Under the pieces are notes generated by a model. That model saw only the letters and a list, made by a program, of their open reading frames with translations, was not told the DNA's origin and ran no database searches. Of a stretch of DNA of 42,796 bases, positions 29,162-36,962 are shown one piece after another (position 1 is the stretch's first letter; each line of letters opens with the position of its first letter). A program made the position numbers and the translations under genes. This DNA is from Blastococcus xanthinilyticus (GTDB lineage Bacteria > Actinomycetota > Actinomycetes > Mycobacteriales > Geodermatophilaceae). The stretch lies in assembly GCF_008124835.1 (NCBI RefSeq), contig NZ_VNHW01000021.1, positions 1-42,796 of the forward strand, in the 5' to 3' direction.

Positions 29162-30345
29162 GAGAAGAGGTTCTCCAGCCAGAAGACGAAGCTGTTCCAT
29201 TGGTCGAGCAGCAGGTCGAGGTAGACCCGGCCGACGGCGGACACGGCCAGCGCCGCACCGATGGCCACGAGGGCCGCGAGCACCATGACCACGAGCACCG
29301 TGGTGGAGATGCGGCTGCGGTACAACCGGCTGACACCCTTGGCGTCGACGAGCTTGCCGCCCAGCCGCAGGCGGGTGAGGAACGTCGACGCCATCCCCCC
29401 GCGGCCCTTGTCGAGGAACTCGACCAGCGTGGCGTGGGTGCCGACGGCGACGATCAGCGTCGCGCCCTTCTCGTCGGCCAGGAGCATGGCGATGTCCTCG
29501 CTGGTGGCCGCGGCGGGGAAGGTGATGGCCTCGACCCCCAGGTCCTGCACGCGGGCCAGGCCCGGGGCGCGCCCGTCGGCATAGGCGTGCACGACCACCT
29601 CGGCGCCGGACCGGAGGACGTCGTCGCTCACCGAGTCCATGTCGCCGATGATCATGTCGGGCGTGTAGCCGGCCTCGACGAGCGCGTCCGCACCGCCGTC
29701 CACCCCGATGAGCACCGGCCGGTAGTCGCGGATGTAGGAGCGGAGGGCCTGCAGGTCCTCCTTGTAGTCGTAGCCGCGGACGACCACGAGCACGTGCCGG
29801 CCCTCGATCGAGGTGGTGACGTCCGGGACGCCGACCCCGTCGAGCAGCAGCGCACGCTCGCGCTTCATGTACTCCATGGTGTTCGCGGCGAACGCCTCGA
29901 GCTGCGCCGACAGCCCGGCCTTGGCCTCGGCCATCGCCGCGGCGACCGTCTGCGGGTCGTGCGCCCTGCCCTCGGCGGCGACCGCGCCGTCCTCGTCGAG
30001 GAGACGGGTGCCGTCGAGCCGGACCTGGGCGCCCTCCTTGAGCTTGGTGAAGACCTCCTTGCCGACGTCGTCGAGCAGGGGGATGCCGGCGTTGATGAGG
30101 ATCTCCGGCCCCAGGTTCGGGTAGCGGCCGGAGATGCTGGGCGCGGCGTTGACCACTCCGGCCACCTGGCAGCCGACCAGCGCGTCCGCGCTCACCCGGT
30201 CGATGTCGACGTGGTCGATGACGGCGATGTCGCCGGGGCGCAGTCGCTTCGTCAGGTTCTTCGTGCGGCGGTCAAGACGGACGGGGCCGGCGACGCCGGG
30301 CCCCGTGTCCTGTGCCCGGCCGCGGCGAACGGTGCCGATGCGCAT
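29158..30345 (-). CDS. steA: SteA, cytokinetic-ring membrane protein with thiamin-pyrophosphokinase-like domain
   Basis: A 395-residue protein. An N-terminal domain (LRPGDIAVIDHVDIDRVSAD, then NAAPSISGRYPNLGPE) is followed by a TPPK-like domain (GVDGGADALVEAGYTPDMII and GDMDSVSDDVL) and a single C-terminal membrane helix (TTVLVVMVLAALVAIGAALA) near the end. In Corynebacterium SteA and SteB regulate septal peptidoglycan hydrolysis (established family knowledge, from memory). It heads the overlapping run down to the nudix gene. The ATG at 30345 matches the family length; an in-frame ATG at 30372 has GGAGG upstream and would add nine residues. Confidence 0.92.
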   Translation of the reverse strand: MRIGTVRRGRAQDTGPGVAGPVRLDRRTKNLTKRLRPGDIAVIDHVDIDRVSADALVGCQVAGVVNAAPSISGRYPNLGPEILINAGIPLLDDVGKEVFTKLKEGAQVRLDGTRLLDEDGAVAAEGRAHDPQTVAAAMAEAKAGLSAQLEAFAANTMEYMKRERALLLDGVGVPDVTTSIEGRHVLVVVRGYDYKEDLQALRSYIRDYRPVLIGVDGGADALVEAGYTPDMIIGDMDSVSDDVLRSGAEVVVHAYADGRAPGLARVQDLGVEAITFPAAATSEDIAMLLADEKGATLIVAVGTHATLVEFLDKGRGGMASTFLTRLRLGGKLVDAKGVSRLYRSRISTTVLVVMVLAALVAIGAALAVSAVGRVYLDLLLDQWNSFVFWLENLFS

Positions 30346-30497
30346 GACACCGCATGCTGCCACGCGCGCCATGCCGGTCAGCCCTCCGACGCGCCTCGGC
30401 GACGCTCCGGTCACGCACCGTGTCCGACACCACCTCTGGGCGACACGCCGGCGCGCCCGACGGGAGCGCCTCCGCCGGACCGTTACCGAGTTGTGAC

Positions 30498-30503
30498 TAG
30501 CGT
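30498..30503 (+). promoter_or_regulatory. -10 element for a leaderless TetR-gene transcript
   Basis: TAGCGT lies 7 nt before the GTG at 30511, the spacing expected if transcription starts at the G of GTG. No -35 is recognisable. Confidence 0.35.
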
Positions 30504-30510
30504 TGCTGCC

Positions 30511-31512
30511 GTGACTGGTGTGGCGGGTGCCCTTTCGACCGCAGCGTCCCTCCCGAGGCCGGAGGAGGACGCCGCGGCGCCCGTCGGCGCTGCCGTGATC
30601 CGTGCCGTACCGGGCACCGACCTCGGCGGATCCGCACCCGGCCCCGAACGCGGCCCGGTCGCACTGGGCGCGCCACCGGTCGCTCCCCCGCGCGGCCGGC
30701 CTGCGACGCCCGGGCCGGTCGCCCCGCCGGCTCCGCCCGTGCCGGTCCCCGGAGCCGCACCGGCCACCGGCGATCCCGCCGCGGCCGGGGTCCGCGGCAC
30801 GGCCGCCGCGCAGCCCCCGGCCGCCGAGGGCGTCACCGACGGTGACGCGCCCGGTCCCGGCCGCGGCCGGCGGGCCCGGCGCGGGACCGGCATCCGCGAA
30901 CGCCGCCGCCAGCAGACCCGCGACCGGATCGTCGATGCCGCCACCGAGCTCTTCGACGAGCGCGGTTTCGACGCGGTCAGCGTCGTGGAGATCGCGCAGC
31001 GGGCCGGGGTCGTGGAGAAGACGGTCTTCAACCACTTCCCGGTGAAGGAGGGCCTGGTCTTCGACGCCGACCCGCCGATGCGCGCCGCCCTGCTGGACGC
31101 GGTGCGGCGACGCCCCGCCGGGGAGTCGGTGTCCGCCGCGGCCGGGAGCTTCGTCGTCGGCGCGGTGAGCCTGCTCGGCACCCCCGAGGCGGCCGACGGG
31201 GTCGCCGCCATGGCGCGGGTGATCCGGGGCAGCCGCACCCTGCAGATCCGCGAGCGGGAGATCCTCGGCGAGCTCACCACGTCGCTCGCCGACCTCATCA
31301 CCGAGGAGACCGCGGTGCGGCCGGGGCAGATCGAGCCGTGGCTCGCCGCCCACGCCGTCCTCGGCCTGTACGCCTCGCTCCTGGAGCTCGCCCGCGACCA
31401 GGTGCTCGCCGGCGTCAGCGGGCCGGAGCTGTCCGCCGAGCTGCGCCGGCAGGGCCGCCGCGGGCTGGCGCTGCTGCAGTTCGGGCTGGCCGGTTACGCC
31501 AAGAGGCGATGA
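30511..31512 (+). CDS. TetR-family regulator with long Pro/Ala-rich N-terminal extension
   Basis: About 333 residues from this start. The TetR helix-turn-helix lies far inside: RERRRQQTRDRIVDAATELF, then VSVVEIAQRAGVVEKTVFNH (about 130-180), followed by an all-helical ligand domain of ~160 residues. The ~125 residues before it are Pro/Ala/Gly-rich with no visible domain, unusual for TetR. The true start is uncertain: in-frame GTGs occur at 30493, 30511, 30520, 30595 and 30738; 30511 is chosen for the -10 7 nt upstream. It is divergent from steA and convergent with the methyltransferase gene; its target is unknown. Confidence 0.8.
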   Translation: MTGVAGALSTAASLPRPEEDAAAPVGAAVIRAVPGTDLGGSAPGPERGPVALGAPPVAPPRGRPATPGPVAPPAPPVPVPGAAPATGDPAAAGVRGTAAAQPPAAEGVTDGDAPGPGRGRRARRGTGIRERRRQQTRDRIVDAATELFDERGFDAVSVVEIAQRAGVVEKTVFNHFPVKEGLVFDADPPMRAALLDAVRRRPAGESVSAAAGSFVVGAVSLLGTPEAADGVAAMARVIRGSRTLQIREREILGELTTSLADLITEETAVRPGQIEPWLAAHAVLGLYASLLELARDQVLAGVSGPELSAELRRQGRRGLALLQFGLAGYAKRR

Positions 31513-31516
31513 CATC

Positions 31517-31535
31517 TGTGATCCTCCGGATCACA
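31517..31535 (+). terminator. Hairpin 1 of the spacer array, TCC loop
   Basis: TGTGATCC-TCC-GGATCACA is a perfect 8-bp stem starting 5 nt after the TetR-gene stop. It is followed by ACCGCGGCCA. It is a likely 3'-end structure for the TetR mRNA; there is no T-run. Confidence 0.55.
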
Positions 31536-31552
31536 CCGCGGCCATGACTCTC

Positions 31553-31569
31553 GCCGTCCTCCGGACGGC
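31553..31569 (+). terminator. Hairpin 2 of the spacer array, TCC loop
   Basis: GCCGTCC-TCC-GGACGGC is a perfect 7-bp stem, 35 bp downstream of hairpin 1 in register. It has the same loop and is also followed by ACCGCGGCCA. The stem bases differ from hairpin 1 in both arms, so pairing is kept. Confidence 0.5.
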
Positions 31570-31622
31570 ACCGCGGCCAGGAGCCGTTCCCCTGCTGCGT
31601 TGAGCCGTTCCCGGCCCTCGTC

Positions 31623-31643
31623 GAGGAGGCCTCCGGCCGCCTC
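31623..31643. terminator. Hairpin 3 of the spacer array
   Basis: GGCC-TCC-GGCC forms the tip (31628-31638). An A.G mismatch and four more pairs (GAGG with CCTC) extend it. The loop is again TCC. Confidence 0.35.
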
Positions 31644-31650
31644 TCCTCAC

Positions 31651-31668
31651 GCCGCCTCGCGGGGCGGC
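31651..31668. terminator. Hairpin 4 of the spacer array
   Basis: GCCGCC and GGCGGC arms with a 6-nt loop, between the two convergent genes. It could serve transcripts from either side. Confidence 0.35.
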
Positions 31669-31757
31669 TCGCCCTCTGGTCCGCCGGTCTGTGCCTGCTC
31701 CCCTTCGTGCCGCGGCTTGCCCGTCCTGCCTCGGGAGACCCTTCGGGCCCCCGCTCG

Positions 31758-32471
31758 TCAAGACAGTTGGAGCGCCTTGAGGAGTTCGTCGGCGCGGTCG
31801 CCGGGGACCTCGGGGTTCCGGGTGAACAGCGCGATCGCCACCAGGTAGCCGTCCTCGCCGGCCCACCCGTGGCCCTCCGCGCAGAGCCGCCGGATGTGCT
31901 CGCGCACCTTCGGCTCGTTGCTGTACGGGCCGAAGTCCAGCCCCATCGCGAGGAAGTTGGCCACCCGGTAGCCGAGGTCCTGCGCCGTCCGCACCGTCGT
32001 CTCCGGGTCGGAGTAGCTCGCCACCGCGCAGATCGCGTTGGCGTAGCCGGCCTTCAGCAGCTGCAGCACGAGGTCGTTGCCGCGCACCCCACCCCACAGC
32101 TCGGGCATGAGGATGTCCCGGTCCGGCGCGGGGATGTAGGGCGGGTTGGCGATCACCGTCGCGGCCAGCGGCCCACCCGCGGCGTCCGCGTGGTCGAAGA
32201 AGTCGCCGGCCTCCACCGTGTACCGGTCGGCCACCCCGCGTTCGGCGATGTTCGCGCGGGCCCGGTCCACCGAGGCGGCGTTGATGTCGAAGCTCCGCAC
32301 CCGCAGCTCCGGCAGCCCGGCCACGACGTCGGCGATCGCGGTCGCGTCACCGGTGCCGAGCTCGTCGACCCCGCCCTCCACCCAACCGAGCGCATCCCGG
32401 TACTGACCGAGAAGGACGGCCACCGACATGCCGTAGTGGGCGGACTCGTCGACGGAGGAGAAGCAGGTCAC
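31758..32471 (-). CDS. Class I SAM-dependent methyltransferase with NPPY motif
   Basis: A 237-residue protein. Motif I is VDELGTGDATAIADVV, followed by a second-strand acidic RSFDINAASVDRARANIA. The catalytic motif IV is ANPPYIPAPDRD, which is typical of enzymes methylating an amide or exocyclic amine (N6-adenine, N2-guanine or glutamine). It lacks the N-terminal helical domain of PrmC, so the substrate is unclear. GTG at 32471 or an ATG 14 codons later could start it. It sits alone between recN and the TetR gene, breaking the usual steA-recN adjacency. Confidence 0.82.
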   Translation of the reverse strand: MTCFSSVDESAHYGMSVAVLLGQYRDALGWVEGGVDELGTGDATAIADVVAGLPELRVRSFDINAASVDRARANIAERGVADRYTVEAGDFFDHADAAGGPLAATVIANPPYIPAPDRDILMPELWGGVRGNDLVLQLLKAGYANAICAVASYSDPETTVRTAQDLGYRVANFLAMGLDFGPYSNEPKVREHIRRLCAEGHGWAGEDGYLVAIALFTRNPEVPGDRADELLKALQLS

Positions 32472-32527
32472 CGCGGGTCCCTACCCGGGTGACGGCCCGA
32501 CCACTCCCCGCTCACCCGACCGGGGCG

Positions 32528-34327
32528 TCAGCGGTCGGCGCCGGCCACGGCGAGGAGCTCCCGTGCGTGCGCCTGCCCGGTGTCGCTGTCGGCCAGGCCC
32601 GACAGCATCCGCGCCAGCTCCCGGACCCGGTCCTCCCCCCGCACCGAGCGGATGTCCGTGGCGGTGACGCCCGCGCCGGTGTCGGGCGCCTTGTCCACCA
32701 CCAGGTGGGTGTCGGCGAAGACCGCCACCTGCGCCAGGTGGGTCACCACCACCACCTGGTGGTCACGGGCCAGCCGCGCCAGCCGGCGGCCGATCTCGCC
32801 CGCGGCCTGGCCACCGACCCCGGCGTCGACCTCGTCGAACACCATGACCGGAACCGGGTCGGCACCGGCGAAGACGACCTCGATGGCCAGCATCACCCGC
32901 GACAGCTCGCCCCCCGACGCGCCCTTGTGCACCGGCCTGGGCGGCGCTCCCGGGTGGGCGGCGAGCAGCAGGGCCACCTCGTCGATGCCGTCGGCGCCCG
33001 GATCGTCGGGGTGGCTGTCGATGCTGAAGGAGACCTGAGCGCTCTTCATCGCCAGCCCGGCCAGTTCCCGGCCGACCTCGGCGGCGAAGCCCTCGGCCGC
33101 CGCCCGCCGCCCGGCGGAGATGCCGGCGGCGAGCCGGTCGACCTCGGCCCGTGCGGCGTCCCGCTCCGCGGCCAGCGACGCCAGCGCCTCGTCGGACACG
33201 TCGAGCTCGGCCAGCCGGTGCTGGGCGTCCTCCGCCCACGCGAGCACTCCCGCCACCCCGGCGCCGGCGTCCGCGAACTTGCGCACCAGCGCGGTGATGG
33301 CGGCGCGCCGGTCGAGCACCTCGGCCAGCCGGCCGGGGTCGGCGTCGAGGTCGGCGACGTACCCGGCGAGCTGGCCGGCGACGTCGGAGACCACGGCGAC
33401 GGCGTCGGCGAGGTCCTGGGCGAGCAGCACCAGGGTGGGGTCGTCGGAGCCGGCCAGCGCCCGCTCGGCGATCGAGAGCGCGGCGATGGCGTCCTGCGGC
33501 AGCTCACCGCCGCCGAGATCGCCGGTGACGTCGCCGATCAGCGCCATGCGGGCTTCGTCGGCCGCGGCCCGCAGCGCATCGGCGTCGGAGAGCCGCTTCG
33601 CCTGGGTGTCCAGCTCCTCGTCCTCCCCCGGCTCGGGGGCGACGGCGGCGATCTCCTCCAGCCCGTGCCGGAGCACGTCCGCGGCCTGGGCCAGCTCCCG
33701 GGCCTGGGCGTGCCGGCGCTCCAGGTCGGCGGCGAGGGACCGCCACCGCTGGTACGCCGTCCGGTAGGAGTCCAGCAGGCCCAGGTGGTCGGCACCGGCG
33801 TACCGGTCGAGGGCGCGGCGCTGCTCGGCGGGCCGGGACAGCCTGAGCTGGTCGGTCTGCCCGTGCACCGCCAGCAGGTTCTCGGCCAGCTCGGCGACGA
33901 CACCGACCGGCACGCTGCGCCCCCCGAGGTACGCGCGCGACCGGCCCTCGGCGCTGACGGTACGGGCGAGGATCAGGCTCCCGTCGTCGTCCGGGTCGGC
34001 GCCGGCGTCGGCCGCGCGCGCCCAGGCGGGCGAGTCGGGCGGCAGCTCGAGCCGGCCCTCCACCCCGGCCCGCCCGTTCGCCCGCACCCGGCCGGGATCG
34101 GCGCGGCCGCCGAACAGCAGCGTCAGCCCGGTGACGACCATGGTCTTGCCGGCCCCGGTCTCCCCCGTCACCACGGTGAGCCCCCGGCCCAGCTCCAGGG
34201 TGACGTCGTCGATCGCGCCCAGGCCGCGGATCCGCAGCTCCGAGAGCCGCCCCGGCGTCGTCCGAGCCGGCGTCGCGGGAACCGGCGCCGGCACCGGGCG
34301 CTCAGACGTCTTCGCGCGGGCCGCCAC
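32528..34327 (-). CDS. recN: DNA repair protein RecN
   Basis: A 599-residue SMC-like ATPase in double-strand-break repair. After a ~26-residue Pro/Ala tail, the N-terminal half begins LSELRIRGLGAIDDVTLELG with Walker A GETGAGKT at 55-62. The middle is a long coiled coil (about 180-420). The C-terminal half has the signature KGASGGELSRVMLAIEVV, Walker B VMVFDEVDAGVGG and the HQVVVVTHLAQVA switch. The length is standard. The GTG at 34327 has GGAGGTGAGCG before it and overlaps nadK by 26 bp. Confidence 0.96.
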   Translation of the reverse strand: MAARAKTSERPVPAPVPATPARTTPGRLSELRIRGLGAIDDVTLELGRGLTVVTGETGAGKTMVVTGLTLLFGGRADPGRVRANGRAGVEGRLELPPDSPAWARAADAGADPDDDGSLILARTVSAEGRSRAYLGGRSVPVGVVAELAENLLAVHGQTDQLRLSRPAEQRRALDRYAGADHLGLLDSYRTAYQRWRSLAADLERRHAQARELAQAADVLRHGLEEIAAVAPEPGEDEELDTQAKRLSDADALRAAADEARMALIGDVTGDLGGGELPQDAIAALSIAERALAGSDDPTLVLLAQDLADAVAVVSDVAGQLAGYVADLDADPGRLAEVLDRRAAITALVRKFADAGAGVAGVLAWAEDAQHRLAELDVSDEALASLAAERDAARAEVDRLAAGISAGRRAAAEGFAAEVGRELAGLAMKSAQVSFSIDSHPDDPGADGIDEVALLLAAHPGAPPRPVHKGASGGELSRVMLAIEVVFAGADPVPVMVFDEVDAGVGGQAAGEIGRRLARLARDHQVVVVTHLAQVAVFADTHLVVDKAPDTGAGVTATDIRSVRGEDRVRELARMLSGLADSDTGQAHARELLAVAGADR

Positions 34328-35354
34328 CGCTCACCTCCCCTGCCGGGACGCCGCCGTCCCCGCCGTCGGGCACCACCACGTCGCGGGCCAGGACGTCCCG
34401 GCCGGGGAACAGCTCGTGCCCGGGGCCGACGTGCCGCGCGTCCCGGAACCCGCGGACGGGCAGGCCGAACTTGGCGACCAGCCGGTCGCCGAAGGTGGAG
34501 ACGTGCACGCGGGCGATGCGCACCGGCCGGTTCGCGCGGCGGACGTCCACCCGGCCGCCGTCGGGCACCTCCACCGTGCGCCGGCCGTCCGCGGACACGC
34601 GGGCCCGGTTCCCGTCCGCGGGGACGGCGACGGTGAGCACCGAGTCGGGCGAGGTGACCAGCGGACGGGCGAAGAGGGCGTGCGCGTTGGTGGGCACCAG
34701 GAGCAGCGCCTCCACGTCGGGCCAGACCACCGGTCCGCCCGCGGAGAAGGCGTAGGCGGTGGACCCGGTGGGGGTCGCGCAGAGGACGCCGTCGCAGCCG
34801 AAGCTGGTGAGCGGCCGGTCGTCGATGGCGATGACGACGTCCAGCACCCGCGAGCGCTCGGCCTTCTCGACCGAGACCTCGTTGAGGGCCCACGTGCCGC
34901 CGACGACCGTGCCTGCGCCGTCCCGGACGTCCACCCGGATGGCCAGCCGCTCCTCGACCGAGTACTCGCAGTTCTCGATCGCGGTGAGCGTCTCCTCCAC
35001 CGCCTCGGGCTCGGTCTCGGCGAGGAAGCCGACCCGGCCGAGGTTCACGCCCATCAGCGCGGCATCGGTGTAGCGCGCCAGTTCCGCGGCGCGCAGGAAG
35101 GTGCCGTCCCCGCCGAAGACCATCACGATCTCGGCGTCCTTGGCCGCGGTCTCGTCGCAGGGGACGACCTCGGCCCCCTCGATGTCGAGATCGGGCGCCT
35201 CCTCCTCGAGGACGCGCACCCCGATCCCGCCGCGCATCAGCCGGGCTGCCGAGGTGCGGGCGAGCTCGACGATGTCCCGCCGCCCGGTGTGCACGGTCAG
35301 CAGCACCCGGCGGGCGCCCTGCTCCTGCGGCGTGGCCGTGCTCGGGTTGCTCAC
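34302..35354 (-). CDS. nadK: NAD kinase
   Basis: A 350-residue enzyme phosphorylating NAD to NADP. VFGGDGTFLRAAELA (GGDGT at 81-85) and the CATPTGSTAYAFSAGGPVV block are the family signatures, with ALNEVSVEKA between them. The conserved fold ends near FGDRLVAKFGLPVRGFRDA; a further ~45-residue Gly/Asp-rich C-terminal tail follows that mycobacterial NadK lacks (from memory). The GTG start overlaps the tlyA stop (GTGA), and the end overlaps recN. Confidence 0.96.
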   Translation of the reverse strand: MSNPSTATPQEQGARRVLLTVHTGRRDIVELARTSAARLMRGGIGVRVLEEEAPDLDIEGAEVVPCDETAAKDAEIVMVFGGDGTFLRAAELARYTDAALMGVNLGRVGFLAETEPEAVEETLTAIENCEYSVEERLAIRVDVRDGAGTVVGGTWALNEVSVEKAERSRVLDVVIAIDDRPLTSFGCDGVLCATPTGSTAYAFSAGGPVVWPDVEALLLVPTNAHALFARPLVTSPDSVLTVAVPADGNRARVSADGRRTVEVPDGGRVDVRRANRPVRIARVHVSTFGDRLVAKFGLPVRGFRDARHVGPGHELFPGRDVLARDVVVPDGGDGGVPAGEVSGGGPREDV

Positions 35355-36148
35355 TGCGGTCCCTCCTGGACAGCTCGACGGACGGCGTCCTCCTCGATCG
35401 GCCCGGCGTCGGACCGCAGCCAGAGGAAGAACTCGACGTTGCCTGCGGGGCCGGGCAGGGGGCTGGCGACCACGCCGGCGGTGCCCCAGCCCAGCTCCTG
35501 GGCGGCGCGTCCGACCTCCAGCACGGCCTGGACGCGCAGCTCCGGATCGCGCACCACCCCGCCGGCGGGCAGCCGCGCCTTGCCGACCTCGAACTGCGGC
35601 TTCACCATGGGCAGCAGGTCGGCATCGGGGCGGGCGCAGGCGGCGAGCGCGGGCAGGACCTTGGGCAGGGAGATGAAGGACAGGTCGGCGACGACGAGGT
35701 CCACCGGCCCGTCGATGTCCTCGGGGGTCAGCGTGCGGACGTTGGTCCGCTCGTACAACCGCACGCGGTCGTCGGTGCGCAGCGACCAGGCCAGCTCCCC
35801 GTAGCCGACGTCGACCGCGACCACCTCGGCGGCACCGCGGCGCAGCAGGACGTCGGTGAATCCGCCGGTGGACGCACCGGCGTCGAGCGCTCGGCGGCCC
35901 TCCACGGCCACCGGGAGCGCCTCCAGCGCGCCCAGCAGCTTGTGCGCCCCGCGAGACACCCAGGTCGGCTGGTCGGGGTCGGTGCGCACGACCACCGGCG
36001 TTCCGGGCTCGACACCGGTGGCCGGCTTCGTCGCGGCCTGCCCGCCGACGGTGACCCGGCCCTCCCCGATCAGCGCGACCGCGTGCTCCCGGGACCGGGC
36101 CAGACCGCGGCGGACGAGTTCGGCGTCGAGCCTGCTGCGACGGCCCAT
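35351..36148 (-). CDS. tlyA: TlyA-family rRNA 2'-O-methyltransferase (hemolysin-like)
   Basis: A 265-residue protein. An S4-like RNA-binding domain (RLDAELVRRGLARSREHAVA, about 1-60) precedes an FtsJ-type methyltransferase fold: WVSRGAHKL, the SAM motif LDAGASTGGFTDVLL, DLVVADLSFISL and MVKPQFEVGK, giving the K-D-K-E arrangement. TlyA methylates 16S and 23S rRNA at capreomycin-contacting nucleotides in mycobacteria (family knowledge). It is coupled by ATGA to the small upstream gene and by GTGA to nadK. Confidence 0.95.
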   Translation of the reverse strand: MGRRSRLDAELVRRGLARSREHAVALIGEGRVTVGGQAATKPATGVEPGTPVVVRTDPDQPTWVSRGAHKLLGALEALPVAVEGRRALDAGASTGGFTDVLLRRGAAEVVAVDVGYGELAWSLRTDDRVRLYERTNVRTLTPEDIDGPVDLVVADLSFISLPKVLPALAACARPDADLLPMVKPQFEVGKARLPAGGVVRDPELRVQAVLEVGRAAQELGWGTAGVVASPLPGPAGNVEFFLWLRSDAGPIEEDAVRRAVQEGPQ

Positions 36149-36444
36149 CAGCGGGGGTCGATCGTGCCGAGCTCGCGCTGCAGCCGGCCGTGCTCGGCCT
36201 CGAACACCGCGACGTGCTCGGACACCGGCAGCCCGTCCAGGCCGGCCAGGCCGGCCGACCTGCGGTCCTCCGGCGCCTGCCCGCCGGGCGCGGGACGCCG
36301 GGCGTCGTCGTCCGCGGGCTGCGCTGCGCCGGCGGGAACCGGCTCCGCGGCGGTTCCGCCCTGACCCGGGTCCGCGGCGGACGCGGGACCGGACGCCGGG
36401 CCGTAGGGCCCGGGCACCGGTCGCGGCGCGGTCGGCTGGGTCAT
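36148..36444 (-). CDS. Small conserved actinobacterial protein, unknown function
   Basis: A 98-residue protein. The first ~65 residues are disordered and Pro/Ala-rich. The last ~30 (GLDGLPVSEHVAVFEAEHGR onward) form a predicted helix and look like the conserved part: a small protein in the same place before tlyA occurs in mycobacteria (Rv1693, from memory). The start has GAGAGG upstream. ATGA overlap with tlyA indicates coupling. Function unknown. Confidence 0.8.
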   Translation of the reverse strand: MTQPTAPRPVPGPYGPASGPASAADPGQGGTAAEPVPAGAAQPADDDARRPAPGGQAPEDRRSAGLAGLDGLPVSEHVAVFEAEHGRLQRELGTIDPR

Positions 36445-36474
36445 GGTTCGCCTCTCGGGGAGCGGGACGGGATG

Positions 36475-36506
36475 GCCGGGGAACGGGCTCGATCGGGTTC
36501 CCCGGC
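36475..36506. promoter_or_regulatory. 10-bp inverted repeat in the divergent tlyA / SCP2 spacer
   Basis: GCCGGGGAAC and GTTCCCCGGC, 12 bp apart, lie between the leftward tlyA operon and the rightward SCP2 gene. They could be an operator or an RNA hairpin in the tlyA leader; the position favours control of one of the divergent promoters. Confidence 0.4.
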
Positions 36507-36611
36507 GTCTCCTGCGGAGGTTACCGGCCCGGTCCGACCCGGATGGCCCCGACGGAGGAGCGCGATAGCGTCGTGCGACCGGATCCGCCGACTCCTGGGA
36601 GACCCGCCCGC

Positions 36612-36950
36612 GTGGCCACGATGGACGAATGCATGACGGCCCTGACCGGCATCCTCGGCGACCTCGCCGCCAATCCGGCGGCGGCCGGGCTGGATCGCAG
36701 CCTGTCCTGCCGGCTGCCCGACCTCGACCAGGTCGTGCTGGGACGGCTGAGCTCGGGGGCGGTGCGGGACCTGCACGCCGTCGCCGACACCCCGGCCGTA
36801 CCGAAGGCCGACATCCGGCTGACCATGGCCAGTGACGACCTGGTGGCGCTCACCGACGGCCGGCTGTCCTTCGGCCCGGCGTGGGCCAGCGGCCGGGTGA
36901 AGCTCGAGGCGGGGCTGCGCGACCTGCTCCGGCTGCGCAAGCTGCTCTGA
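36612..36950 (+). CDS. SCP2-like sterol-carrier-fold protein
   Basis: A 112-residue protein. The order LDRSLSCRLPDLDQVVLGRL, then ADIRLTMASDDLVALTDGRL, then WASGRVKLEAGLRDLLRLRK matches the alpha/beta SCP2 fold that binds lipids or hydrophobic ligands. The GTG at 36612 (GGGAG 10 nt upstream) is preferred to the ATG at 36621. It is convergent with the HAD gene, 12 bp away. Ligand unknown. Confidence 0.82.
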   Translation: MATMDECMTALTGILGDLAANPAAAGLDRSLSCRLPDLDQVVLGRLSSGAVRDLHAVADTPAVPKADIRLTMASDDLVALTDGRLSFGPAWASGRVKLEAGLRDLLRLRKLL

Positions 36951-36962
36951 CCGCACGGCCGG

